Assembly (NCBI RefSeq): GCF_001905845.1
Contig: NZ_LIVZ01000006.1
Location: 496,001-560,000 of the forward strand
DNA: 64,000 nt
Direction: 5' to 3'
Source: Streptomyces sp. TSRI0107
Lineage (GTDB): Bacteria; Actinomycetota; Actinomycetes; Streptomycetales; Streptomycetaceae
Of the stretch, positions 15,347 to 23,256 are shown in pieces. Numbering within the stretch: position 1 is the first letter of the stretch; every line of letters begins with the position of its first letter. Position numbers and translations under genes: made by a program. Below the pieces are notes generated by a model that was not told the DNA's origin, did not search any database, and was given only the letters and a program-made list of their open reading frames with translations.

Positions 15347-15709
15347 ATGGCGAAGAAGCTCGTGATCAAGGTGACCGCGGGGGCCGATGCCCCCGAGCGC
15401 TGCTCGCAGGCGTTCACGGTGGCGGCGGTGGCCGTGGCCAGCGGGGTGGACGTCTCCGTGTGGCTGACCGGCGAGAGCGCCTGGTTCGCGCTGCCCGGCA
15501 GGGCGGCGGAGTTCGAGCTGCCGCACGCGGCACCGCTGCCCGACCTGATCGACTCGGTGCTCGCCGCCGGCAAGCTCACCCTGTGCACCCAGTGCGCGGC
15601 CCGGCGGGAGATCACGGAGAAGGACGTCATCGAGGGCGTGCGTATCGCGGGCGCGCAGGTCTTCGTCCAGGAGGCGCTGGCGGAGGACACCCAGGCGCTC
15701 GTCTACTGA
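15347..15709 (+). CDS. DsrE-like small sulfur-relay protein
   Basis: This 120-residue protein (MAKKLVIKVTAGADAPERCSQAF...) has a DsrE/DsrF-like fold. Cysteines occur near residue 19 (ERCSQAF) and in TLCTQCAARR (about residues 83-86), a CxxC pair that could carry sulfane sulfur. DsrE-type proteins move sulfur between carriers, which fits the sulfurtransferase 1 kb away on the opposite strand. The ATG at 15347 sits 7 nt after a TACGAT -10 box, so the mRNA is probably leaderless. Its last 7 bp overlap the end of the DUF3099 gene on the other strand. Confidence 0.85.
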   Translation: MAKKLVIKVTAGADAPERCSQAFTVAAVAVASGVDVSVWLTGESAWFALPGRAAEFELPHAAPLPDLIDSVLAAGKLTLCTQCAARREITEKDVIEGVRIAGAQVFVQEALAEDTQALVY

Positions 15710-15981
15710 CGCGTCTCACCGGAGCCCGGGTGCTTCTTGCCGTCCAGCTCGTCCCACCACTCGTCGGACTGCGGGTCGCCGGAGGGGTCGTCCCACCAGC
15801 GGTCGTCGGGGCCGCGCCGGTTGGCGATCATCGCGGCGACCGGCGGGATCAGCATGGCGACCACGCACATGCCGACGGCCACCTCGGTCGACCAGAGGCG
15901 GACGACTCCCCAGGCCAGGACGAACAGCACCAGGCAGATGCCCATCATGGCGAAGTACGTATGACGCCGCCGTGCGTACAT
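15703..15981 (-). CDS. DUF3099 membrane protein
   Basis: This 92-residue protein has a basic N-terminus (MYARRRHTYFAMM), two predicted membrane helices (MGICLVLFVLAWGVVRLW and VAVGMCVVAMLIPPVAAMIA) and a hydrophilic C-terminus with WWDDPSGDP and EWWDELDG. This fits the actinobacterial DUF3099 family. The start is the ATG at 15981; the alternative at 16029 adds a non-conserved stretch. The gene overlaps tail-to-tail with the DsrE-like gene. Its role is unknown. Confidence 0.82.
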   Translation of the reverse strand: MYARRRHTYFAMMGICLVLFVLAWGVVRLWSTEVAVGMCVVAMLIPPVAAMIANRRGPDDRWWDDPSGDPQSDEWWDELDGKKHPGSGETRQ

Positions 15982-16071
15982 ACGTCCAGAGTAGGCGGGC
16001 AGGCCGAAGGGCCGCACCCAGGCGTCCAACCCGGGGGTGCGGCCCTTCCGCCGTACGGGGTGCCGTCCTCG

Positions 16072-16362
16072 TCAGACCGCGATCGCGACCTCGGCCAGGT
16101 CGCCCTTCTCGGCGACGACGACCGTGCGGTCGGCGGTGCCGCCGGGGACGAGGGCGCGGACGGTCCAGGTGCCCTCGGCCGCGTAGAAGCGGAACTGGCC
16201 CGTGGCGGAGGTGGGGACCTCCGCGGTGAACTCGCCGGTCGAGTCCAGGAGGCGGACGTAGCCGGTCACCGGCTCGCCGTCGCGGGTCACCTGGCCCTGG
16301 ATGGTGGTCTCACCGGGCTTGATCGTCGAGGCGTCGGGGCCGCCGGCCTTCGCTCCACACAT
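16072..16362 (-). CDS. DUF1416 beta-sandwich protein
   Basis: This 96-residue protein (MCGAKAGGPDASTIKPGETTIQGQVTRDGEPVTGYVRLLD...) has a carboxypeptidase-regulatory-like beta-sandwich. DUF1416 genes lie next to thiosulfate sulfurtransferase genes across actinobacteria, and here the sulfurtransferase ends only 42 bp upstream on the same strand, so the two are probably an operon. A Cys at position 2 (MCG) is a conserved feature of the family and a candidate sulfur acceptor; that is inference. Confidence 0.88.
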   Translation of the reverse strand: MCGAKAGGPDASTIKPGETTIQGQVTRDGEPVTGYVRLLDSTGEFTAEVPTSATGQFRFYAAEGTWTVRALVPGGTADRTVVVAEKGDLAEVAIAV

Positions 16363-16404
16363 GTCGTACTCCTGAAGAGGTCTTGAAAGGTCGGTCGGGA
16401 GGGG

Positions 16405-17244
16405 TTACTTGTTGGCGCCGAGCTCGATCGGCACGCCGACGAGGGAGCCGTACTCGGTCCAGGAGCCGTCGTAGTTCTTGACGTTCTCGACACCGAGCAG
16501 CTCGTGCAGGACGAACCAGGTCAGGGCCGAGCGCTCGCCGATACGGCAGTAGGCGATGGTGTCCTTGGAGAGGTCGACGCTCTCCTCTTCGTAGAGCTTG
16601 CGCAGCTCGTCGTCGGACTTGAACGTGCCGTCGTCGTTGGCGTTCTTCGACCACGGGATGTTGCGGGCGCTCGGGACGTGACCCGGACGCTGCGACTGCT
16701 CCTGCGGCAGGTGGGCCGGGGCGAGCAGCTTGCCGGAGAACTCGTCAGGGGAACGCACGTCGACGAGGTTCTGGGAGCCGATGGCCGCCACGACGTCGTC
16801 GCGGAAGGCGCGGATGGCGGTGTTCTGCGGCTTGGCCTTGTACTCGGTGGCGGCGCGCTCGGGCACCTCCTCGACCAGCTCGCGGGCGTCCAGCTCCCAC
16901 TTCTTGCGGCCGCCGTCGAGGAGCTTGACGTTCTCGTGGCCGTAGAGCTTGAAGTACCAGTAGGCGTAGGACGCGAACCAGTTGTTGTTGCCGCCGTAGA
17001 GGACCACCAGCGTGTCGTTGGCGATGCCCTTCGCCGACAGGAGCTTCTCGAAGCCCTCCTGGTCGATGAAGTCACGGCGGACCGGGTCCTGCAGGTCCTG
17101 CGTCCAGTCGATCCGGATCGCGTTGCGGATGTGGTTCTTCTCGTACGCGGACGTGTCCTCGTCCACCTCGACGATCGCGATGTCGGGGTTGTCCAGGTTG
17201 TCCTGCAACCAGTCGGCGTCGACCAGGACGTCGCTGCGGCTCAT
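16405..17244 (-). CDS. Thiosulfate sulfurtransferase (two-rhodanese protein)
   Basis: This 279-residue rhodanese has two domains. The C-terminal catalytic loop is YCRIGERSA, with the active Cys in the CRxGxR signature of actinobacterial thiosulfate sulfurtransferases. The inactive N-terminal domain contains VVLYGGNNNWFASYAYW. The ATG at 17244 has an AGGAG site 8 nt upstream. It transfers sulfane sulfur from thiosulfate to cyanide or protein acceptors and is linked to cysteine and thiosulfate metabolism. A cysteine-containing leader peptide lies 130 bp upstream and probably controls expression. Confidence 0.92.
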   Translation of the reverse strand: MSRSDVLVDADWLQDNLDNPDIAIVEVDEDTSAYEKNHIRNAIRIDWTQDLQDPVRRDFIDQEGFEKLLSAKGIANDTLVVLYGGNNNWFASYAYWYFKLYGHENVKLLDGGRKKWELDARELVEEVPERAATEYKAKPQNTAIRAFRDDVVAAIGSQNLVDVRSPDEFSGKLLAPAHLPQEQSQRPGHVPSARNIPWSKNANDDGTFKSDDELRKLYEEESVDLSKDTIAYCRIGERSALTWFVLHELLGVENVKNYDGSWTEYGSLVGVPIELGANK

Positions 17245-17374
17245 GCTCTTTCTCCTCCGGGGCAGTTGCGGCGGGGCGTGCGAGTGAGAGGGTGCGCTCG
17301 AATGCCGCGGGGCGGCGCGGCGCACGGATGCCCTGAGCAGGGCGGGGGGTGAACGCGGAAGGCGGTGCTGCCGC

Positions 17375-17455
17375 TCAGACGGTGCGACAGAGCATGGCGG
17401 CAACGCGGCACAGGTCTACTGCCCGCCGCTTCGTGAGATCCGCCTGTCGCTTCAT
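17375..17455 (-). CDS. Cysteine-containing leader peptide of the sulfur operon
   Basis: A 26-codon ORF begins at the ATG at 17455 and starts MKRQADLTKRRAVD. Its C-terminal part reads LCRVAAMLCRTV, with two Cys codons. A -10 box TACGAT ends 7 nt before the ATG, so it would be translated as a leaderless message. Actinobacteria carry very similar short leaders before sulfur-assimilation genes, and cysteine-responsive attenuation by such ORFs has been shown in mycobacteria. The 130 bp to the sulfurtransferase start is GC-rich and could fold into alternative hairpins. I see no other role for it. Confidence 0.8.
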   Translation of the reverse strand: MKRQADLTKRRAVDLCRVAAMLCRTV

Positions 17456-17541
17456 GCTGTCGATCGTAGGGACGGACGGGCGGGCATGTCACCGGCGTGT
17501 CGCATGGTGAGACGCGATCGTCCGCTTTACGAGACAAGAAA

Positions 17542-17576
17542 GCGCCCGGAGCCTTGGACGTACGGCTTCCGGGCGC
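17542..17576 (-). terminator. Rho-independent terminator after DUF2993 gene
   Basis: The arms GCGCCCGGAGCC and GGCTTCCGGGCGC form a 12-13 bp stem with one mismatch. On the reverse strand the stem is followed by TTTCTTGTC. It lies 78-112 bp past the stop codon at 17654 and before the leader-peptide promoter, so it separates the two units. Confidence 0.75.
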
Positions 17577-17653
17577 GTGCAGCGGCGGTCACACCTGTTT
17601 GGCGGACGCGGCCGTCTCGCCTTTCGGACAAGGGTGGGTGGTGCGGTCGGGTC

Positions 17654-18385
17654 CTACCCGACCAGCTGGACGTTCGAACCCCGCACCGTGATCTCCACGC
17701 CGTCCGGCGCCGCCTCCACCTTGTCCAGCCGGATGCCGCCGGGGAGGTCGTCGATGGCCTGCTGGAAGTCGGTGATCTCGCGGACCGACTCCTCGGCGAG
17801 GTCGAGGCCCGCCAGCTCCGGCAGGGAGTCGGTGCGCACCTCCACGGTGTCGCCCTTGACGGCGACCGTGCTGAGCACCGAGAGCCGCTGGGTGCCGAGC
17901 ACCGGCACCTCCGCCTCCAGCCCGACCTTCATCTTGCCCTTGCCGCCGTCGGCGAGGCTCACCACGCGGGCGGTGACGCCGGGGGCGACCTCGGTGGGCT
18001 CGGACTTGGCGGCCTTGAGCAGTTCGTCGTAGGCGATGGTCGCCGTGCCGGTGGCGGAGGCGGCCGTGGCGGAGCTGTAGTCGCCGGAGAACTCGACGCC
18101 CTTCATGTGCGCCGTCAGGTCGTCGATCCGGATGCTCTCGCCGTCGCCCGCGGCGGCCACGAAGGTGTCCATGCCGACCTCGACGTCGTCCAGCTCACCG
18201 CCCGCCACCTGGGTGAGGAACGGGAAGCCGTTGATCGACACGTCCGGGGTCTCCGCGAGGTTCTCGCTGGTCCTCAGCCGGTCCGCGGCCTCCCCCTCGG
18301 CGAAGTTCACGGCGAGCCGGTCCGCGGCCACGAAGAGTCCCCCGAGGATCACGACGACGATCAGAACTATTCGCAGCGCACGCAT
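17654..18385 (-). CDS. LmeA-like DUF2993 phospholipid-binding protein
   Basis: This 243-residue secreted or membrane-anchored protein has an N-terminal hydrophobic segment, IVLIVVVILGGLFVAADRLAV (residues 6-26), then repeated beta-rich DUF2993 sequence: VSINGFPFLTQVAGGELDDVEV and RITVRGSNVQLVG-like ends. The family member LmeA of mycobacteria binds phospholipid in the periplasm and supports lipomannan elongation. Streptomyces lacks the same envelope, so the role here is open. It ends with a clear terminator. Confidence 0.8.
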   Translation of the reverse strand: MRALRIVLIVVVILGGLFVAADRLAVNFAEGEAADRLRTSENLAETPDVSINGFPFLTQVAGGELDDVEVGMDTFVAAAGDGESIRIDDLTAHMKGVEFSGDYSSATAASATGTATIAYDELLKAAKSEPTEVAPGVTARVVSLADGGKGKMKVGLEAEVPVLGTQRLSVLSTVAVKGDTVEVRTDSLPELAGLDLAEESVREITDFQQAIDDLPGGIRLDKVEAAPDGVEITVRGSNVQLVG

Positions 18386-18482
18386 GTTTCCCCACTTTGG
18401 CCTACGGCAACGAGGGCCAAGGTAACCCGGCCGGGCGGCCGGGCCCCGGAATTGTGGATCATCTGTGACAGGCGCGGGCCGG

Positions 18483-19661
18483 TCAGCCCAGCGTCCGCCC
18501 CAGCACCCACACCACCGGCGCGGCCGCGCTCAGAGGGAGGGCGACACCCGCGGTGAAGTGCACGAAGCGGGACGGGTAGTCGTAGCTCGCGACCCGGTGG
18601 CCGATCAGGGCGCACACTCCGGCCGCCGCGCCCAGCAGCGCGCCGTCCGTCCCGGAGCCGGCACCGGTCAGGCCGCCCGCCGCGAAGCCCCCGCCGGCCG
18701 CCGCGAGCAGCGCGACGACGACGGACACGGGCGTCGGCAGTGGCAGCGCCCGGGCGAGGATCGCGACCGCGACCGCCGCCGCTCCGATCGTCACCGCGTC
18801 GGGCTCGGCCGCCAGGTGGCCGGCCGCGACGACCGCCAGAGCCGCCGAGACGACCGTGGCCATCAGGCCGTACAGACGCTCGTCCGGGTCGGCGTGCGAA
18901 CGCAGCTGGAGGACCAGCGACAGCAGCACCCAGACGCCGAGCGTGCCGAGGATCGCCACCGGGCCGTTGTCCCGGCCCGCCACCAACAGCGCCGCGTCCG
19001 CGGTCAGCGCGCCCAGGAACGCCAGCGCGATGCCCTGCCGGGCCGGCCACATGCCGTTCAGCCGGAACCAGCCCGCCGCGGTGACCGCCTGCAGGGCGAC
19101 GAGCGGCACGAGCAGCGCCCAGGAGCCGACCGCCGCCGCGCCGGACAGCAGCAGACCGAGCAGCGCGGTCAGCGCGGCGGGCTGCAGGCCGGGTTCGATG
19201 ATCGGGGAACGGCCTTCGAGCCGGGCCCGCTGGGCCGCGGTGAGCGGCGCGGACGGCTCGGGCGCCGAAGCCTGAGCCGGTGCCTGTGCATGTGCCGGAG
19301 CCGGTTCGGCCACGGCCGTCCGCGGCTCGTACGTCTGCTCGGGCACGTACGCCTGCTGCGGCGCGTACTCCGCCGTCGCCGGCTGGGCCTGGGTGTCCCA
19401 GGTCCGGCCCTCCCACTGCTGGGTGTGCGGGGCGGCGGCGTACTGGCCCTGGTACTGGGGCTGGGCCTGCTGGTACGGGTCCTGCGGGTACTGGGGGTAC
19501 TGATCGGGGTGGTACTGAGCCTGGGGGTACTGGGGCTGGTACTGGGGCTGCTGGTACTGGCCGTACCCCTGGTACTCCCCTTCGGGCGCACCCTCGTACT
19601 CCCCTTCGTACCGCCCTGGGTACTGCCCGTCGTACATCCCGTCGTACGGCTGGTTGCTCAT
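18483..19661 (-). CDS. Polytopic membrane protein with Q/Y/P-rich N-terminus
   Basis: This 392-residue protein has two parts. Residues 1-~150 are low-complexity and rich in Tyr, Gln, Pro and Gly (QYQQPQYQPQYPQAQYHPDQ-like repeats). The rest holds about eight to ten membrane helices (LTALLGLLLSGAAAVGSWALLVPLVALQAV, AVAILARALPLP, VSVVVALLAAAGGGFAAG). Two starts are possible: the ATG at 19661, about 12 nt after AGGAGG, or a GTG at 19673 that overlaps the stop of the MoaD-like gene (GTGA). I chose the ATG. The function is unknown; the tail could scaffold proteins at the membrane. Confidence 0.75.
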   Translation of the reverse strand: MSNQPYDGMYDGQYPGRYEGEYEGAPEGEYQGYGQYQQPQYQPQYPQAQYHPDQYPQYPQDPYQQAQPQYQGQYAAAPHTQQWEGRTWDTQAQPATAEYAPQQAYVPEQTYEPRTAVAEPAPAHAQAPAQASAPEPSAPLTAAQRARLEGRSPIIEPGLQPAALTALLGLLLSGAAAVGSWALLVPLVALQAVTAAGWFRLNGMWPARQGIALAFLGALTADAALLVAGRDNGPVAILGTLGVWVLLSLVLQLRSHADPDERLYGLMATVVSAALAVVAAGHLAAEPDAVTIGAAAVAVAILARALPLPTPVSVVVALLAAAGGGFAAGGLTGAGSGTDGALLGAAAGVCALIGHRVASYDYPSRFVHFTAGVALPLSAAAPVVWVLGRTLG

Positions 19662-19669
19662 CGGTCTGG

Positions 19670-19924
19670 TCACCCTCCTGCGAACGGCGGGAGCACCTCG
19701 ACCGTGCCGCCGTCGGCCAGCCGTACCGTCTCATGCCCGCGGGTCCCGACGGGATCGCCGTCGATGAGGAACGAGCATCGCCGCAGCACCCGCGCGAGCT
19801 CGCCGGGGTGCCGCTCCCGCACCGCGGTGAGCGCGTCGGCGAGCGTGCCCGCCTCGTACGCCTCCTCGGCGACCCCGGCCGCGGCCTTCGCGGCGGCCCA
19901 GTAGCGCACCGTGACCTTTGCCAT
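19670..19924 (-). CDS. MoaD/ThiS-like sulfur-carrier protein
   Basis: This 84-residue ubiquitin-fold protein (MAKVTVRYWAAAKAAAGVAEE...) ends in Gly-Gly (VEVLPPFAGG). Such a terminus is normally thiocarboxylated to donate sulfur in molybdopterin, thiamine or cysteine synthesis. The ATG at 19924 follows GAGGGACGAG. Its stop overlaps or nearly touches the next gene, so they are an operon. No partner adenylyltransferase is nearby, so the pathway it serves is not determined. It lies a few kb from the sulfurtransferase cluster. Confidence 0.85.
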   Translation of the reverse strand: MAKVTVRYWAAAKAAAGVAEEAYEAGTLADALTAVRERHPGELARVLRRCSFLIDGDPVGTRGHETVRLADGGTVEVLPPFAGG

Positions 19925-19963
19925 CTCGTCCCTCACGTCAGTCCACTCGTGAACGCTGCCAGG

Positions 19964-20027
19964 CTAGGCCCTGCCGTCAAATTCCCGTCGTCCGCCCGGC
20001 GGGCGGGAATTTGACGGCGGGGCCTAG
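19964..20027. repeat. 64-bp CTAG-bounded palindromic element
   Basis: The left end reads CTAGGCCCTGCCGTCAAATT (then CCCG) and the complement of the right end reads CTAGGCCCCGCCGTCAAATT (then CCCG). The arms are about 24 bp long with one mismatch around a GC-rich core. The closing CTAG (20024-20027) supplies the TAG stop codon of the hydrolase gene. It differs in sequence from the 200-bp MITE family but shares the CTAG boundary. It could also act as a two-way terminator between the hydrolase and MoaD-like transcripts. Confidence 0.75.
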
Positions 20028-20911
20028 CCCGCCGCGCCGAGGGCCCAGTCTCCGATGCGGTCCAGGAGGGCGTCGTCCGCCGCGTTCTCCGCGTGGCCCA
20101 TGTCTGGTTCGAGCCACAGCTCGCCGTGTTCGCCGGCGGCCGCGGCCAGCATGTGCGGGTGGTCCAGCGGGAAGTAGCCGTCGCGGTCGCCGTGGACGAC
20201 GAGGAGCGGGGTGGGCGCGATCCTCGGGACCGCCTCGACCGGGGAGAGCGGGACCGGGTCCCAGTCGCGGTGGTGGATGCGGGTGCGGAAGCCGTAGCGG
20301 CCGACGAGGCGGCCCGCGGGCCGGGTCACCAGCCAGTGCAGCCGGCGCATGGGGGCCGTGCCCCGGTAGTACCAGCGCGCCGGGGCGCTGACGGAGACCA
20401 CCGCGGCGATCTCCTGCTCCCGGTGCAGCGCCGCGTGCCGCAGCACCACCGAGCCGCCCATGGAGAAGCCGACGGTGATCACGCGCGTGTGCCCGAGGGC
20501 GCGGGCCCAGTCCACGGCGGCGGCCAGGTCCAGGACCTCGCGGTCGCCGACGGTGGAGTGGCCGCCGGAGGCACCGTGGCCGCGGAAGGAGAAGGTGACG
20601 ACGGCGCCGTGGCGCGCGAGGGCGCGCGCGACCCGGCGCATGTGCGGGCGGTCCACATCACCGGTGAAGCCGTGGGCGATCACGAACACGGGGTGATCGG
20701 CGGATGGCCGTGAGGCGTCGGGAGAGGGCGAACGGGCGAGGTCGTATACAACGGCCGCCGGATCGTATACGGCTTCGATCCGCACGCCGTCCGACGTGTG
20801 CAGATACGTACGCAATCGCGCGGAACCGATCAGCCCCGCCGTCTCGGAGTGTGGACGAACGGTGGAACGGGGCGTGGATCGGGCCACATGACCTGCCGGA
20901 CCTGAGCTCAT
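20024..20911 (-). CDS. Alpha/beta hydrolase
   Basis: This 295-residue serine hydrolase has the nucleophile elbow VITVGFSMGGSVVLRHAAL (GFSMGG) at about residue 150, the oxyanion region VIAHGFTGDVDRPH, an acid in PLLVVHGDRDGYFP and the catalytic His in PDMGHAENA. The start is the ATG at 20911, because a CAGAAT -10-like box ends 7 nt upstream and the longer frame is not conserved in composition. It is divergent from glnR. Two copies of a GTATAC-centred motif occur in its 5' part. The substrate is unknown; esterase or acyl hydrolase is likely. Confidence 0.85.
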   Translation of the reverse strand: MSSGPAGHVARSTPRSTVRPHSETAGLIGSARLRTYLHTSDGVRIEAVYDPAAVVYDLARSPSPDASRPSADHPVFVIAHGFTGDVDRPHMRRVARALARHGAVVTFSFRGHGASGGHSTVGDREVLDLAAAVDWARALGHTRVITVGFSMGGSVVLRHAALHREQEIAAVVSVSAPARWYYRGTAPMRRLHWLVTRPAGRLVGRYGFRTRIHHRDWDPVPLSPVEAVPRIAPTPLLVVHGDRDGYFPLDHPHMLAAAAGEHGELWLEPDMGHAENAADDALLDRIGDWALGAAG

Positions 20912-21183
20912 GTGGGCTATTCTGCTTGGCAGAGGACTCGGGCAGCGTAGCCCCCGGGTCCTTTTGTGCTTTCGGAAGCGTTGTATACGACGCGGGAAAC
21001 CGCAGGTGTACGGGCCGTCGAACGCATAGCGGCCCGCGAGGGCCGCCGCGGATCCCAGGGGCGCGGGGAGCCGCACCGTACGAGCAGTGCCGCAAACGTC
21101 CTCGCAGGGACCGAGGAGGAACCAGACGTTATGGGCGAGCGAACCGTGCACGAGCGTGAGACGACCCGGGCAGGTGGAGTGCG

Positions 21184-21969
21184 ATGAGTTCTCTGCTGCT
21201 CCTGACCAATGCCCTCCAGCCGTCGACGGAGGTGCTTCCCGCCCTCGGCCTGCTTCTGCACAACGTGCGAGTGGCCCCGGCGGAAGGACCGGCACTCGTC
21301 GACACCCCGGGTGCCGACGTCATCCTGATCGACGGCCGCCGCGATCTCCCGCAGGTCCGCAGCCTCTGCCAGCTGCTGCGCTCGACGGGCCCCGGCTGTC
21401 CCCTGATCCTCGTCGTCACCGAGGGCGGCCTCGCCGCCGTCACCGCCGACTGGGGCATCGACGACGTCCTCCTCGACACCGCCGGCCCGGCCGAGGTCGA
21501 GGCGCGGCTGCGGCTCGCCATGGGCCGCCAGCAGATCGTCAACGACGACTCCCCCATGGAGATCCGCAACGGCGACCTCTCGGTCGACGAGGCGACCTAC
21601 TCCGCCAAGCTCAAGGGCCGGGTCCTCGACCTCACCTTCAAGGAGTTCGAGCTCCTGAAGTACCTCGCCCAGCACCCGGGCCGCGTCTTCACCCGCGCCC
21701 AGCTGCTCCAGGAGGTCTGGGGCTACGACTACTTCGGCGGCACCCGCACCGTCGACGTCCACGTACGACGGCTGCGCGCCAAGCTCGGCCCGGAGCACGA
21801 GTCGCTGATCGGGACCGTCCGCAACGTCGGGTACCGGTTCGTCACCCCGGAGAAGGTGGAGCGCGCCGCCGAGGAGGCCAAGGCCAAGGCGGACCGGGCG
21901 GCCAAGGCGGACCGGGCGAAAGCGGATGAGACGGACGGTGTGCCCGCCTCCGTCGCCGGCGAGGCCTGA
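21184..21969 (+). CDS. glnR: Nitrogen-metabolism regulator GlnR
   Basis: This 261-residue OmpR-type protein matches Streptomyces GlnR: MSSLLLLTNALQPS, ILIDGRRDLPQVRSLCQLL, and a winged helix LDLTFKEFELLKYLAQHPG...LRAKLGPEHESLIGTVRNVGYRF. It is an atypical response regulator without the full phospho-acceptor pocket. It controls glutamine synthetase, ammonium transport and nitrate/nitrite genes. The C-terminus is an Ala/Lys-rich tail (AEEAKAKADRAAKADRAKAD) that varies between species. The ATG at 21184 is preceded by GGTGGAGTG. No cognate kinase is adjacent, as expected for this orphan regulator. Confidence 0.93.
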   Translation: MSSLLLLTNALQPSTEVLPALGLLLHNVRVAPAEGPALVDTPGADVILIDGRRDLPQVRSLCQLLRSTGPGCPLILVVTEGGLAAVTADWGIDDVLLDTAGPAEVEARLRLAMGRQQIVNDDSPMEIRNGDLSVDEATYSAKLKGRVLDLTFKEFELLKYLAQHPGRVFTRAQLLQEVWGYDYFGGTRTVDVHVRRLRAKLGPEHESLIGTVRNVGYRFVTPEKVERAAEEAKAKADRAAKADRAKADETDGVPASVAGEA

Positions 21970-22077
21970 CCGGCGCACCGGCCCGCGCCACGGCACGGCG
22001 GGCCGGTATCCCGGGCGGGCGCGGCCAACACTCAAGACGCCCTGCCCAGAGCGGGTCTCTCCGCGTAGACTCCGCGC

Positions 22078-23115
22078 GTGGCCAAGGTGACTCGGGATGA
22101 TGTGGCGCGGCTGGCGGGAACTTCGACCGCCGTCGTCAGCTATGTCATCAACAACGGACCCCGGCCGGTCGCCCCGGCCACGCGCGAGCGTGTCCTCGCC
22201 GCGATCAAGGAACTGGGGTACCGGCCCGACCGGGTCGCCCAGGCGATGGCCTCCCGGCGCACCGACCTGATAGGCCTGATCATCCCCGACGCCCGCCAGC
22301 CCTTCTTCGGGGAGATGGCGCACGCCGTCGAACAGGCCGCGTCCGAGCGCGGGAAGATGGTCCTCGTCGGCAACACCGACTACGTCGGCGAACGCGAGGT
22401 CCACTACCTGCGGGCGTTCCTCGGCATGCGGGTGTCCGGACTGATCCTCGTCTCCCACGCGCTGAACGACCTGGCGGCCGCCGAGATCGAGGCCTGGGAC
22501 GCGCGCGTGGTGCTGCTGCACGAGCGCCCCGAGTCCATCGACGACGTCGCCGTCACCACCGACGACCTGGGCGGCGCCCAGCTCGCCGTACGCCACCTCC
22601 TCGAGCACGGCTACGAGTACGTCGCCTGTATGGGCGGCACCGCCGAGACCCCCGCCGTCGGCGACCCGGTCTCCGACCACGTCGAGGGCTGGCGGCGCGC
22701 GATGGCCGAGGCCGGCCTGTCCACCGAGGGCCGGCTCTTCGAGGCGCCGTACAACCGCTACGACGCCTACCGGGTGGGCCTTGAGGTGCTGTCCGGCCCG
22801 GACCGGCCCCCGGCGATCTTCTGCTCCACCGACGACCAGGCGATCGGCCTGCTGCGCGCCGCGCGCGAGCTGCGCATCGACGTGCCGGGCGAGCTGGCCG
22901 TGGCCGGCTTCGACGACATCAAGGAGGCGGCGCTCGCCGACCCGCCCCTGACCACGATCGCCTCCGACCGCTCGGCGATGGCCCGGGCGGCGGTGGACCT
23001 CGTCCTCGACGACGGCCTGCGGGTGGCGGGGTCGCGCCGGGAGCGGCTGAAGGTGTTCCCGTCGCGGCTGGTGGTGCGGCGGTCGTGCGGCTGCGCGGAG
23101 CCCGCCTCCGGCTGA
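22078..23115 (+). CDS. LacI family transcriptional regulator
   Basis: This 345-residue protein has an N-terminal LacI helix-turn-helix (VTRDDVARLAGTSTAVVSYVINNGPRPVAPATRERVLAAIKELGYRP) and a periplasmic-binding-protein-like sensor domain with GLIIPDARQPFFGEM and VAGFDDIKEAALADPPLTTI. The GTG at 22078 begins 6 nt after a TAGACT -10 box, so translation is probably leaderless. The C-terminus (VVRRSCGCAEP) is typical of Streptomyces sugar-responsive LacI proteins. No transporter gene is adjacent, so the sugar and target genes are unknown. Confidence 0.9.
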   Translation: MAKVTRDDVARLAGTSTAVVSYVINNGPRPVAPATRERVLAAIKELGYRPDRVAQAMASRRTDLIGLIIPDARQPFFGEMAHAVEQAASERGKMVLVGNTDYVGEREVHYLRAFLGMRVSGLILVSHALNDLAAAEIEAWDARVVLLHERPESIDDVAVTTDDLGGAQLAVRHLLEHGYEYVACMGGTAETPAVGDPVSDHVEGWRRAMAEAGLSTEGRLFEAPYNRYDAYRVGLEVLSGPDRPPAIFCSTDDQAIGLLRAARELRIDVPGELAVAGFDDIKEAALADPPLTTIASDRSAMARAAVDLVLDDGLRVAGSRRERLKVFPSRLVVRRSCGCAEPASG

Positions 23116-23211
23116 CGGCGACGGCGTACGGCGGCGGCTGCACACCGGCGGCGTACGGCAGCGGCTGTTCGGCAGCGGCTTTATATCGGGCATACGAGGT
23201 TCTGCCGGGCT

Positions 23212-23244
23212 TCTCAGGGAGCACTCAGGCAGCTCTCATGGTCG
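23212..23244 (+). promoter_or_regulatory. Three 11-bp direct repeats, candidate response-regulator site
   Basis: The repeats TCTCAGGGAGC, ACTCAGGCAGC and TCTCATGGTCG lie end to end from 23212 to 23244, 12-45 bp before the protease start. Head-to-tail repeats at one helical turn are typical OmpR/PhoB-family sites. The CTCAGG core recalls the MprA box of mycobacteria. The adjacent two-component regulator is the obvious candidate to bind it. Confidence 0.65.
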
Positions 23245-23256
23245 GGCGACAAGCTC

